A DNA stretch of 9,829 bases, taken from NCBI GenBank assembly GCA_002297865.1, contig DBKX01000262.1, forward strand, positions 6,563 to 16,391. The letters are read 5' to 3'. The notes beneath the pieces were generated by a model. It had not been told where the DNA came from. It saw nothing but the letters and a program-made list of their open reading frames with translations, and did no database searches. Within the stretch, counting starts at the first letter, position 1. Each line of letters begins with the position of its first letter. Shown piece after piece: positions 1-6,617 of this stretch. A program made the translations under genes and the position numbers. The DNA is from Lachnoclostridium sp. UBA739 (GTDB lineage Bacteria; Bacillota_A; Clostridia; Lachnospirales; Lachnospiraceae).

Positions 1-476
1 CCTTTTTTCTTTTCCTGTAAGATTTCAAGTGCTTCTGGTTCATAACCTGGAGCGATAATACCATCAGAGAATTCTCTTTTGATAACTTTTGCGGTAGAAA
101 CATCACATATATCAGATAAAGCAATGAAATCGCCATAGGAAGACATACGGTCAGCACCTCTAGCTCTTGAATAAGCACATGCTAGTGGAGATAATTCTCC
201 TAAATCGTCTACCCAGTAAATTTTAGCTTCTACTTCACTAAGTGGAAGACCAACTGCAGCACCAGCTGGGGATACATGTTTAAAAGAAGTAGCAGCAGGA
301 AGATTGGTAGCAGCTTTTAATTCTTTTACTAACTGCCAGCCATTTAGGGCATCTAAGAAGTTAATATATCCAGGTTTTCCATTTAAAACAGTTACAGGGA
401 GTTCCCCTTCCTGGCTATAGATTCTTGAAGGTTTCTGGTTTGGGTTACATCCATATTTTAATTCGATTTCTTTCAT
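1..476 (-). CDS. purH: Stand-alone AICAR formyltransferase (5' part, runs off the left edge)
   Basis: Phosphoribosylaminoimidazolecarboxamide formyltransferase transfers a formyl group from 10-formyl-THF to AICAR, the penultimate step of IMP synthesis in the cytosol. The first 158 residues are present. They include [10 protein letters not shown] (7-16), [11 protein letters not shown] with the family's catalytic Lys-His pair (K66, H67), [16 protein letters not shown] (104-119) and [14 protein letters not shown] (137-150), all typical of the formyltransferase domain of PurH. The protein begins directly with this domain, so the IMP cyclohydrolase domain of bifunctional PurH is absent; a separate cyclohydrolase lies 47 bp upstream. 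The ATG at 474-476 is preceded by GGAGA about 7 bases away. The 3' end lies outside the window. The family call is very secure. The symbol purH is used loosely for this one-domain form. Confidence 0.95.
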   Translation of the reverse strand, partial: MKEIELKYGCNPNQKPSRIYSQEGELPVTVLNGKPGYINFLDALNGWQLVKELKAATNLPAATSFKHVSPAGAAVGLPLSEVEAKIYWVDDLGELSPLACAYSRARGADRMSSYGDFIALSDICDVSTAKVIKREFSDGIIAPGYEPEALEILQEKKK

Positions 477-523
477 GTCGTTCTCCATTCTGCACATATT
501 GTGCGCTAAATTTATAAGTAATT

Positions 524-1237
524 TTATTTGTTTTTGTTTACGATTTTGGAAGTGTATTTACCAGTTTCAATATCAATATAACGTACAAATAAAGAAACTT
601 TATTATCCTCGTTTAAGCTGTTCCAAAGCATATCTGTAAATGCATCCATATCGTCTGGAATAGAAACTAGCTTTGGTTCCCCTTCAAAACTTGGAAGTGG
701 GTTGCCATCACATTTATATGTATGGATAAAATGTCCCTCTCCATTTACAGGATTACTATATGCAAATGTGTAACGATTGCAAGCAGCACCATTACCATTG
801 TTACTCTTTAAGATAGACATTGCATAATGAAAGGAGCCTTCTTCAACGTGCATAATACCACTGATTCTAGGTGTATAGTTTGGGGCATCTGGCTCGAATT
901 CGCGAGTGCGTAGTGCTTGTTCAAAGGTCTGCTGTTTGTCCATTAATTCATAAATTGTATCGGTCTGGTCACCATTCGTAACGATTGTTTTGTTTCCAAG
1001 CACGCGTACGGGTGCATAAATGATAAGACTTGGATCGGATAATTTAGAAGGATCAAATGCTTGTGTTCGAATACCAGCACCTTCTTCTACAAAGACTCTG
1101 TTACGGCTGTTTTCGCTTCTTCCCATAATAAAATATGCTGTAACAGCATAACGTCCATTTGCTGATTTTCCAATGATAATCCCTCTGCCAGGATATGAGT
1201 TTTCTTTCAGTTCATTTTCAATTGATAACATCTGCAT
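524..1237 (-). CDS. purO: IMP cyclohydrolase, PurO-like family
   Basis: This 237-residue protein matches the IMP_cyclohyd family that includes archaeal PurO. It closes the ring of FAICAR to give IMP, the last step of de novo purine synthesis. Features I recognise are the glycine-rich start ([11 protein letters not shown], 15-25), the segment [19 protein letters not shown] (31-49), the PRISGIM motif near residue 125, and an aromatic stretch with YTFAYSNP. Length is usual for the family. It is unrelated to the cyclohydrolase domain of ordinary bacterial PurH. The ATG at 1235-1237 has AAAGGAGA about 8 bases upstream; a second ATG two codons on is less well placed. It is the first gene of the operon, directly downstream of a ZTP riboswitch, and is followed 47 bp later by the formyltransferase gene. 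Family assignment is from memory of the sequence pattern; context strongly supports it. Confidence 0.92.
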   Translation of the reverse strand: MQMLSIENELKENSYPGRGIIIGKSANGRYAVTAYFIMGRSENSRNRVFVEEGAGIRTQAFDPSKLSDPSLIIYAPVRVLGNKTIVTNGDQTDTIYELMDKQQTFEQALRTREFEPDAPNYTPRISGIMHVEEGSFHYAMSILKSNNGNGAACNRYTFAYSNPVNGEGHFIHTYKCDGNPLPSFEGEPKLVSIPDDMDAFTDMLWNSLNEDNKVSLFVRYIDIETGKYTSKIVNKNK

Positions 1238-1305
1238 GTTTCAATCTCCTTTCATTTCTCTCATCAAATTTGCATGTTTATATAGGACGGAATTTCTTAT
1301 TAATC

Positions 1306-1358
1306 AAAAAACCGCCTGGGTAATCTATAAAAATAGTGTTTATAGATTGCCCAGACGG
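1306..1358 (-). terminator. Intrinsic terminator, expression platform of the ZTP riboswitch
   Basis: Read on the minus strand, arm 1339-1358 pairs with arm 1312-1331 over 20 positions, with one C-A mismatch and one G-U pair, around a 7-nt loop (1332-1338). Six U residues follow (1306-1311). The upstream arm contains the aptamer's conserved CCGUCUGGGC, so aptamer folding and terminator folding exclude each other. Confidence 0.93.
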
Positions 1359-1420
1359 TCGGCTGTAATGTGAATCCATACTCCCTGTGGTTTATCCACT
1401 TATCCGTCAGTTGTATGGAC
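1306..1420 (-). promoter_or_regulatory. ZTP (pfl motif) riboswitch with overlapping terminator
   Basis: On the minus strand, P1 pairs 1413-1419 with 1375-1381. P2 is GUGG-AUAAA-CCAC (1387-1399) followed by AGGGAGUAU. The 3' hallmark GCCGACCGUCUGGGCA is at 1348-1363. The pseudoknot strand GACGG (1404-1408) pairs perfectly with CCGUC (1354-1358), where the common form is GGCGG/CCGCC, so the change is compensatory. These match the published ZTP aptamer layout. The CCGUCUGGG strand is also the start of a 20-bp terminator stem (1312-1358). Ligand binding should therefore hold the pseudoknot and block termination, switching on purO and the formyltransferase gene when ZMP/ZTP accumulates. The architecture is seen in the sequence; the ON direction is inferred. 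Confidence 0.93.
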
Positions 1421-1426
1421 AAATAT

Positions 1427-1455
1427 AGGATAAACCATTTTAGAGAGAATGGCAA
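1427..1455 (-). promoter_or_regulatory. Promoter of the purO operon
   Basis: On the minus strand, a -35 box TTGCCA (1450-1455) and a -10 box TATCCT (1427-1432) are separated by exactly 17 bp. This predicts a transcript start near 1420, which is where the riboswitch P1 stem begins. That fit supports the call even though neither box is perfect. Confidence 0.65.
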
Positions 1456-1496
1456 GAGAAATTTTTTCTATGCCTCGATTTCTTTGTATGATATAC

Positions 1497-1502
1497 TATA
1501 AT
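1497..1502 (+). promoter_or_regulatory. Possible -10 box facing the aldo/keto reductase remnant
   Basis: A perfect TATAAT lies 38 bases before the remnant's ATG on the plus strand, diverging from the purine promoter. Only a poor -35 candidate (TCGATT, 1475-1480, 16-bp spacer) is visible. It may be the surviving promoter of the lost gene. Confidence 0.3.
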
Positions 1503-1539
1503 AGAATGTATTAAAAAACAATAAAAGGATGAAAAGAAC

Positions 1540-1593
1540 ATGAAAACAATACTACTAGGAAAAACTGGTTTACATGAACTTAATGCAAAGTAA
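1540..1593 (+). pseudogene. 5' remnant of an aldo/keto reductase gene
   Basis: An ATG with AAAGGATG about 10 bases upstream opens a 17-codon frame, MKTILLGKTGLHELNAK. Its first 11 residues match the very common N-terminus of NADPH-dependent aldo/keto reductases (M-K-x-x-x-L-G-K-T-G-L, normally followed by V-S-x-x-G-x-G). The match stops abruptly at residue 12-13 and a stop follows four codons later; no further aldo/keto reductase sequence is seen downstream. I read it as the leftover start of a gene whose body was deleted. A genuine 17-residue peptide is possible but less likely. The homology is short, so confidence is moderate. Confidence 0.5.
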
Positions 1594-1696
1594 ATATTTG
1601 CGGTTTCATATTTTGTTGGAATGTGTTAATATAAGGTAATGTCTATGATACAACTATCACTTAAAATACCTATAGTGTCTTAAGAGGAGGAATAAT

Positions 1697-2320
1697 ATGC
1701 AAAAAAAAATAAGTTATCTAAGAGTAATCGCATTTATCGCATTATTCACAGTATTGATTCAAGTTCCATGTAATACAACTGTTTATGCTATTACAAAGGA
1801 AAACAGAACCGCGCACATTGAACTGAAAAAAACATTAAAGAAAATGAAAAAGCAATTTTGTGGAGATGAAATTAAAGTAACGTTGCCATATGCATTTAAA
1901 GATGTTGATGGAGATAAAATTGACGAATTATTGATTATGCCAGGCTTCGGATACTACACAGAGGGCATATTTGATTATAAGAATGGAAAAGTAGTAGAGG
2001 CAGCAATAGTTGGGCAAGGTGAATTTAGCACATTCTATACAACGAATAAGGTTATCTATATACATAATTCAGGACATATGGGAATACTTTATGACTACTA
2101 TTACAAACAGAATTCGAAAACCAATAAGTATAAATGTGTTGCTTATGTAGAAAAAGAGTATGCACAGGATGATTATGAGTATGCAAAGGCACCTGTTAAG
2201 GTTACATACTATAAACGTGATAAGGTAGTAACTAAGGCTGAGTACACCAAGTACGTAAAGGCTCTTAAAAAGGATTCTAAGATAATGAGAGGTTCAAAGA
2301 TTAAGTGGTCTGAATACTAG
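1697..2320 (+). CDS. Exported protein with a Ca-binding-like DxDGD motif, function unknown
   Basis: I do not recognise a named family for this 207-residue protein. It has an N-terminal Sec signal: basic MQKKISYLR, a hydrophobic core (about 10-23), and a likely cleavage site after VYA (residue 31). The mature part starts with a Lys-rich, probably helical segment (about 40-53), then FKDVDGDKIDELLI (67-80). That is the Asp-rich loop plus DELL pattern seen in many secreted clostridial proteins with FG-GAP or EF-hand-like repeats, and suggests one calcium site. The rest is rich in Tyr and Lys and ends GSKIKWSEY. There is no lipobox, sorting motif or enzyme signature. The ATG has GAGGAGG 7 bases upstream. 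It appears monocistronic, with a hairpin about 40 bp after the stop. It probably acts outside the membrane; anything more would be guesswork. Confidence 0.8.
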   Translation: MQKKISYLRVIAFIALFTVLIQVPCNTTVYAITKENRTAHIELKKTLKKMKKQFCGDEIKVTLPYAFKDVDGDKIDELLIMPGFGYYTEGIFDYKNGKVVEAAIVGQGEFSTFYTTNKVIYIHNSGHMGILYDYYYKQNSKTNKYKCVAYVEKEYAQDDYEYAKAPVKVTYYKRDKVVTKAEYTKYVKALKKDSKIMRGSKIKWSEY

Positions 2321-2361
2321 AGGATTCATATACTTTGTTTTGTAGAGATAGTTGTAATTCA

Positions 2362-2409
2362 AAAGGTTCGAAACGCAGTAAGAAAAAACTGCATTTCGAA
2401 CCTTTGTTC
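2362..2409 (+). terminator. Long hairpin, probable terminator of the exported-protein gene
   Basis: Arms 2362-2379 and 2388-2405 pair over 18 bp with one mismatch around the 8-nt loop AAGAAAAA. The arms end in AAAGG/CCTTT. The T-tract is weak (CCTTTGTTC). Transporter-like coding sequence begins right after the 3' arm at about 2413, so the hairpin marks a junction. Confidence 0.65.
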
Positions 2410-2412
2410 GTG

Positions 2413-2995
2413 CTTATCCTTATTTCACAGTTCCTTGGCGAAGAAAAGCCAGAAAAAGCAGGAGCCATTGTTAGTAGCGCAGTAGTACTGTTTTTAGGGA
2501 TTGCATTAATACTAACAGTGATCATGCTTGTATTAGCAAAGCCAATTTCAATCCTTATGAAAGTACCAGAAGATGCTTTGGAACTTACGGTTACATATGT
2601 TCGAATCTGTGGCGGAGGCATTTTATTTATTATTGCATATAATGTAATCAGCAGCATTTTTAGAGGCTTAGGTGACTCAAAAATGCCACTTTTATTTGTT
2701 ACAATTGCTTGTGTAGTGAACATTGCAGGTGATTTACTTTTAGTCGCAGTATTAAAAATGAACGTTGCGGGAGCCGCAATCGCAACTGTACTTGCACAAG
2801 CGGTAAGTGTAGTACTTTCCATCATAATTATCCAAAAAAGAAACCTTCCAATAAAAGTAACAGCTAAAAACACCAAACGCAGATTTAACTAGAATAGGGC
2901 TTGCTACTCCATCTGCAACGGTATTTGGTATATTGATTAACTTATGGTATTATTGTCATTATACGAGAAAAATGCCAAAAGAGGACGAATTGTAA
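2413..2995 (+). pseudogene. MATE-family efflux transporter remnant, truncated and internally deleted
   Basis: From about 2413 the frame reads like the middle of the first half of a MATE (multidrug/Na+ antiporter) protein. It has an ISQFLGEEKPEKAG loop, a membrane helix, KPISILMKVPEDALELTVTYVRICGGG, then SSIFRGLGDSKMPLLFV and two more helices to the IIIQKRNLP loop (about 2860). Four membrane segments are visible, against twelve in a complete protein of about 450 residues. The frame ends at 2892. In another frame, 2888-2995 encodes a hydrophobic segment with GLATPSATVFGILINL and a basic-acidic tail ending KEDEL, which could be the transporter's own C-terminus after an internal deletion. The ATG at 2335 lies before the upstream gene's hairpin and has no ribosome site, so it is not a real start. 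The MATE identity of the first part is secure; the tail is likely. Confidence 0.75.
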
Positions 2996-3030
2996 AAGAA
3001 GAATAACAATATTTTTATAGGAGGAAATGA

Positions 3031-4143
3031 ATGAGAAAGAAGAAAATAGTTATATATTTAGCTATAGTATCAGTAGCAGTAAACTGTTTTATTGGTTGTA
3101 GTAAGAATAATGTGCAACACTTAGAGGAACCGCAATCAAAGCCAGTTGAGTCAGTCCTTCCAAGCGATTCTAAACCTGAATCGAAATTGCCCCAAACAAC
3201 AGAATCCCAAGAAGTAACCGATGTGATACAGGAAACAGCGGATACAAAACCATCTGAAGAAGTACCCCCAAGCAAGGAAGCAGAAGCAAAGGAATTTTCC
3301 TATAAAGATGTCGCCAATTGGCAATTTGTTTTTTCAAGTGGAGCAGGTGCATGGAGTACAGAATTAGAGATTCGAGAAGATGGTTCCTTTAGCGGCGTGT
3401 ATTACGATGCAGACATGGGCGATATGGGTGAGAAATATCCCAACGGAACGTATTATTACAGTAGATTTCGTGGATATCTTGAAGAACCAGTGAAGGTGAA
3501 TGAATATACATATTCAACCAAGATTAAGGAAATTCAATTGCAAGATAAACCAGGAACAGAAGAGATTGAAAATGGTACAAAATATGTGTACAGTGAGGCC
3601 TATGGCATGAATGATGCCAAAAAACTTTACATTTACCTGCCAGGAGTTCCAATAAAAGATTTGCCAGAAGAATTTATTCAATGGGCTTATTCCTCGGTAG
3701 ACAAAGACGCTATTGGTGAAAAATTACCCTTCTTTGGACTTTATAATGAAGAACCACAATTAGGTTTCTCAAGTTACGAGCTCAGACATTATCCAATTGA
3801 TGATGAAATCAATACTATCTTACAAAAAGCGAAGAAGTTAGAGCAGAAGTTAGATGGTAACCTAAGTCAAAATGAGATGAATCTTATTTCTTACGAACTA
3901 TATGAACTCTGGGACAACGAACTAAATTCTATGTGGAAACGTATGAAGGAAATTGTTGATCCAGATGAAATGAAAATGGTTCTGAAAGAGCAAAGAAAAT
4001 GGATCAAAGAAAAGGAACAAAAGGTAAAGGAAGCAGAAGAGGAGATCGGTGGCGGTTCATTGTTGCCATTTGTTAAGAATCAAAGGGCGACGGAATATAC
4101 AAGAATACGAGTTTATGAATTGGCGAAATATTTGAGAAGATAG
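3031..4143 (+). CDS. Lipoprotein with C-terminal LprI-like (DUF1311) domain
   Basis: This 370-residue protein is probably anchored outside the membrane. Residues 1-22 form a lipoprotein signal ending in the lipobox F-I-G-C with the lipidated Cys at 23. Residues 24-88 are a Pro/Glu/Ser/Thr/Lys-rich spacer, likely disordered and reaching into the wall. Residues 89-250 form a Tyr-rich region I do not recognise (W97, AWSTELEIREDGSF, a YPNGTYYYS strand). Residues 278-367 fit the LprI/DUF1311 pattern: LSQNEMN, W294-DNELNSMW, LKEQRKWIKEKE (318-329), then T357-x-x-R-V-Y-E-L. Some members of that family inhibit lysozyme, but the Cys residues usual in such inhibitors are missing here, so that role is not claimed. 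The ATG has AGGAGG about 7 bases upstream. A strong hairpin 10 bp after the stop makes it a single-gene unit. Confidence 0.85.
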   Translation: MRKKKIVIYLAIVSVAVNCFIGCSKNNVQHLEEPQSKPVESVLPSDSKPESKLPQTTESQEVTDVIQETADTKPSEEVPPSKEAEAKEFSYKDVANWQFVFSSGAGAWSTELEIREDGSFSGVYYDADMGDMGEKYPNGTYYYSRFRGYLEEPVKVNEYTYSTKIKEIQLQDKPGTEEIENGTKYVYSEAYGMNDAKKLYIYLPGVPIKDLPEEFIQWAYSSVDKDAIGEKLPFFGLYNEEPQLGFSSYELRHYPIDDEINTILQKAKKLEQKLDGNLSQNEMNLISYELYELWDNELNSMWKRMKEIVDPDEMKMVLKEQRKWIKEKEQKVKEAEEEIGGGSLLPFVKNQRATEYTRIRVYELAKYLRR

Positions 4144-4153
4144 AGGGATGAAT

Positions 4154-4209
4154 AAGGCTCCAAACAGATAAGAATTGGTTAAAAATCTTATCTGTTTGGA
4201 ACCTTTTAT
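4154..4209 (+). terminator. Intrinsic terminator of the lipoprotein gene
   Basis: Arms 4154-4172 and 4187-4205 pair over 19 bp with one mismatch, around a 14-nt loop, followed by TTTTAT. It starts about 10 bases after the stop codon at 4143. Confidence 0.85.
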
Positions 4210-4303
4210 CTACGTAATATAGTAATTGCCTTTACTAACAAAAAAACAATATTCTATGCAAGAAAGTAGGTGTGGATTAGTATTGAGTTGGATTATGAGA
4301 TCG

Positions 4304-4679
4304 TTAACACAGTTTGACTTCATTGAGCAGTTGTTTGGCTGTTTCATATGAGAATCCAAAGATTGCTGTTACCTTATGTAGAATAATAAATATCTTCAGC
4401 AAAGTTTTGTTTTAGGTCAAAGTTAATAAATTCTAGTGCATTAGAACGTGTAGCTTCTTCACGTCCTTTACTAATACCTTCTCTAATACCTTCTAAGAGT
4501 CCTTCGTTATGACCGATTTCACGCTCATCTGCACGAATTAGTCTCATTTCTCGTTCTTCATCATATTCAAATATACTCATTTGAATTGCCTCCGTTCTAT
4601 TTTGTAATAAGAAATCTGCTAAGATACCTTGGTGAATACATTCCCTAATCGCTTTATCTACAGCTTTTGAGATAGGCAT
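4304..4679 (-). pseudogene. C-terminal remnant of an Rpn-family PD-(D/E)XK nuclease / putative transposase
   Basis: The 101-residue frame 4374-4679 matches only the C-terminal third of Rpn-type recombination-promoting nucleases. It has an AVDKAIRECIHQGILADFL helix, NRTEAIQMSIFEYDEEREM, and the Gly-Glu-Arg-rich coiled tail (EGLLEGIREGISKGREEA). The N-terminal nuclease core with the PD...ExK residues, usually about 180-200 residues, is missing. The ATG at 4679 has no ribosome site and lies inside the homology. After the stop at 4374, a different frame on the same strand (4304 to about 4381) reads KVTAIFGFSYETAKQLLNEVK. That resembles the usual C-terminal end of the family (iAxxxGxSxExxxxL) and so suggests a late frameshift. 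It should be non-functional. Identity of the main part is good; the frameshifted end is less certain. Confidence 0.72.
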
Positions 4680-4803
4680 TGAAAGAGTGAAAGTACGTAC
4701 TTTTTATTTGAATATAGCATAGATTTTGCGTATGCACAAGATTTATTTGCAAATTCACTTTAATTATGTTGCACAATATTAAAACAAAGCAGTGAAGTAG
4801 ATC

Positions 4804-4851
4804 TCTATACCTCTCTTCTACAAATTCCAGTTTAACGAAAAGAGGTATAGA
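4804..4851. repeat. 11-bp perfect inverted repeat next to the transposon end
   Basis: TCTATACCTCT (4804-4814) and AGAGGTATAGA (4841-4851) are exact inverse copies separated by 26 bp. No T-run follows on either strand, so it is a poor terminator. It lies 24 bp outside the proposed transposon end and may be part of the original target locus or a protein-binding site. Confidence 0.5.
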
Positions 4852-4885
4852 TTGAGCGGTAACCCGTCAATAAATGTTTGTCGGC

Positions 4886-4930
4886 TGAACTGAATGTGGA
4901 AAAATATCGTAGGTGAATGTGGAAAAATGT
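4886..4930 (+). repeat. Outer pair of putative TnsB-binding repeats (R1, R2)
   Basis: Two copies of TGAATGTGGAAAAAT lie 23 bp apart (cores at 4891-4905 and 4914-4928), 11-16 bp inside the proposed TGT terminus. Each is preceded by A/G-rich bases, and R1 is followed by ATCGTA. The tight spacing resembles the overlapping sites at one Tn7 end. Confidence 0.7.
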
Positions 4931-5021
4931 TTGCAACTCATATTCTTATACCATAATTATCTATTTGTTTCTGAATTATCAAGTCTCCTAGCCTCGAATC
5001 ATCATAAGTATCTCTCCAATA

Positions 5022-5178
5022 TGTAATTGAATTAAGAAAAAAGCCGTAAACTCTGTAAGTAAATCTAGAAAAATACCGTATGACTGTAAGTGAATCTGAG
5101 AAAAAGCCGTATCAAATGTAGATGAACCTGGAAAATTAACCGTATCATGTAGTGAAATTGGAAAAATGCCGAATGACT
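5022..5178 (+). repeat. Inner array of five putative TnsB-binding repeats (R3-R7)
   Basis: Five degenerate direct repeats start at 5022, 5054, 5085, 5117 and 5148, so the period is 31-32 bp. The shared pattern is TGTAA-GTGAAT-CTGGAAAAA-n-GCCGTAT-GA; R4 and R5 match best. The core TGAAT..GGAAAAA is the same as in the outer pair at 4886-4930 and in the same orientation. The stretch 4935-5021 between the two groups holds no copy I can see. Confidence 0.78.
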
Positions 5179-5206
5179 ATCACATATTAATCCTCATCTT
5201 TGCATC

Positions 5207-5252
5207 AAAAAAAGATGCTCTACATATGAATTATTTCATACTGTAAGGCATC
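5207..5252 (-). terminator. Terminator of the tns operon
   Basis: On the minus strand, 17 bp after the tniQ stop, a hairpin forms from GATGC/GCATC (5248-5252 with 5214-5218), an interrupted ACA/TGT-type stem and TATGAA/TTCATA around a TTAT-like loop, then seven U residues (5207-5213). On the plus strand the downstream arm is followed by CTTTTT, so it may work both ways and insulate the element's end. Confidence 0.7.
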
Positions 5253-5268
5253 CTTTTTGATATCCCTC

Positions 5269-6606
5269 TTATTTATCTACAACCCAAATCTCACCTGAGC
5301 CATCTTCTAAATTGAACAAAACCTGCGTTCTATCCCGTAACGCCATCCAATAGTTTTCAAAAAATTTATTCAACTGCATATCTTTAATATCCATATACCG
5401 TTCCTGAATATCCTTTAAATATAATTGATAAGTCTTCCACAATTTAATCAAAATCACACGGTAAACAACCCTATTATAAATAATACTTTTCCATTTATCC
5501 GGATAATCCCTATCCAAGATTCCCATACTTGTTAAATCATTATAACAAACCTTTTCGCCTATGATTGACGAACGCATATGTGTATTGAAATACACTTCCT
5601 TGTAACTATCTATGAAATCCATAATTGTAATTCCAAGATTCATTTTTACCCATACTAGATATGCCGTGGATTCTGGTCCAATATCACATACTCTATAACC
5701 TTGAGTCACGGCATGTTGTGCTATTCTATTTGGTTGAATTCGATATATCTTTCTAATGTGTCTCTTCATCAGTACCATTCCATCATAATACAGCTCATCC
5801 ATTCGATACATTAATTTATTTGCTTCTCTTCCATTGTTAGCAAATGTGAACTTATAATGAGGTCTTATATCTTTTTTACCTATAACGCACAAGTCCTCTA
5901 ATAGCTTTTTCATCCCTCTATTCAACTGGTTCCAGTACATACTATCCTTATCATGGGGCAATATTATCGAATATTTGCGAGTTAGTTTACCGAATGCTTT
6001 ATTTTCATTCTTACTCTTTAATATAGGATTTTCCCACAAATTCATTGTATCCAGAGTATTCCCTTCGAATAACCGATGGCCACAATGGCAACTGAATGGA
6101 ATGATTCCTCTCTTTGACTGTATTGCATAACTAATCTTCTCACCACAACTAGGGCAGTTCTCTTGTAAATATACATCCTTATGTATAAAGCAATGCTCAG
6201 TGAATACTAATTGATGATATATGCTGTGATAGCCATATTTCATACATTCAGGGCAATACGTGAAAGTTCTCCGAAACCATTGCTCATTAGCAAAATCGAA
6301 GCTATAAGGAAAGCTTTTTACATTCAGTGGATATAACAGCTCTTTCACCCATTCTAGCAGCTCTCTGGCAATATCAAACTGCAATAGATTACTTGCTTTA
6401 ATGAAATCAATCTTATACTTGGAAATTGTCATATATTTATTGTAATAATAGCTTGTCATGCCTTTCTTGCATCCATTTACATTAATTAAGTCAAACATCG
6501 AGTATCCATACAAAACATTTATATAAGCAAATTTGCTTAGCATTCCATACAGTGATTCATACGGCCAGATCCATTTGCTGTCCCAGATATATCCTTTGTT
6601 GTTCAT
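5269..6606 (-). CDS. tniQ: TniQ/TnsD-family target-selection protein
   Basis: This 445-residue protein is the target-selecting subunit of a Tn7-like transposon; family members bind target DNA or a guide complex and recruit the TnsC ATPase. The N-terminus has the TniQ-type WPYESLYGMLSKFA segment (14-27). A zinc-finger cluster follows: C118-x2-C121, H138-C139-x2-H142, C151-x2-C154-G and C173-x-C175-G. The spacing and the YCPECMKYGYHS and CPSCGEKI wording are characteristic of TniQ. The long C-terminal part (about 200-445) has Tyr/Lys-rich helices, and I could not identify a specific DNA-binding domain in it. Length is close to usual TniQ and shorter than Tn7 TnsD (about 500). The ATG at 6604-6606 follows the tnsC stop by 11 bases, and AAGGAGTGATGG between them supplies the ribosome site, so the two are co-translated. 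It is the only target selector seen. Confidence 0.9.
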   Translation of the reverse strand: MNNKGYIWDSKWIWPYESLYGMLSKFAYINVLYGYSMFDLINVNGCKKGMTSYYYNKYMTISKYKIDFIKASNLLQFDIARELLEWVKELLYPLNVKSFPYSFDFANEQWFRRTFTYCPECMKYGYHSIYHQLVFTEHCFIHKDVYLQENCPSCGEKISYAIQSKRGIIPFSCHCGHRLFEGNTLDTMNLWENPILKSKNENKAFGKLTRKYSIILPHDKDSMYWNQLNRGMKKLLEDLCVIGKKDIRPHYKFTFANNGREANKLMYRMDELYYDGMVLMKRHIRKIYRIQPNRIAQHAVTQGYRVCDIGPESTAYLVWVKMNLGITIMDFIDSYKEVYFNTHMRSSIIGEKVCYNDLTSMGILDRDYPDKWKSIIYNRVVYRVILIKLWKTYQLYLKDIQERYMDIKDMQLNKFFENYWMALRDRTQVLFNLEDGSGEIWVVDK

Positions 6607-6617
6607 TCCATCACTCC

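Noticed and set aside
492..504. Short palindrome GCACA-TAT-TGTGC between purO and the formyltransferase gene
   Set aside because: A 5-bp stem with no T-run inside an operon is too weak to call a terminator or operator.
1173..1373. Plus-strand frame of 66 codons across the purO start and the riboswitch
   Set aside because: It overlaps a clear riboswitch-terminator and the purO 5' end, has no ribosome site and no recognisable protein pattern.
1594..1696. Promoter for the exported-protein gene
   Set aside because: Several AT-rich -10-like strings occur (for example TAATAT near 1628), but none has a convincing -35 box at the right spacing.
2301..2876. Minus-strand frame of 191 codons
   Set aside because: It is the antisense of the MATE remnant; its composition (Ser/Thr/Ile-rich) is that of a reverse-complement shadow.
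3015..3352. Two short minus-strand frames inside the lipoprotein gene
   Set aside because: They lie antisense to the signal and spacer region of a well-supported gene, with no start signals.
5022..5178. CRISPR array
   Set aside because: The period of 31-32 bp is nearly all repeat, with no room for unique spacers, copies are degenerate, and there are no cas genes. Transposon end sites explain it better.
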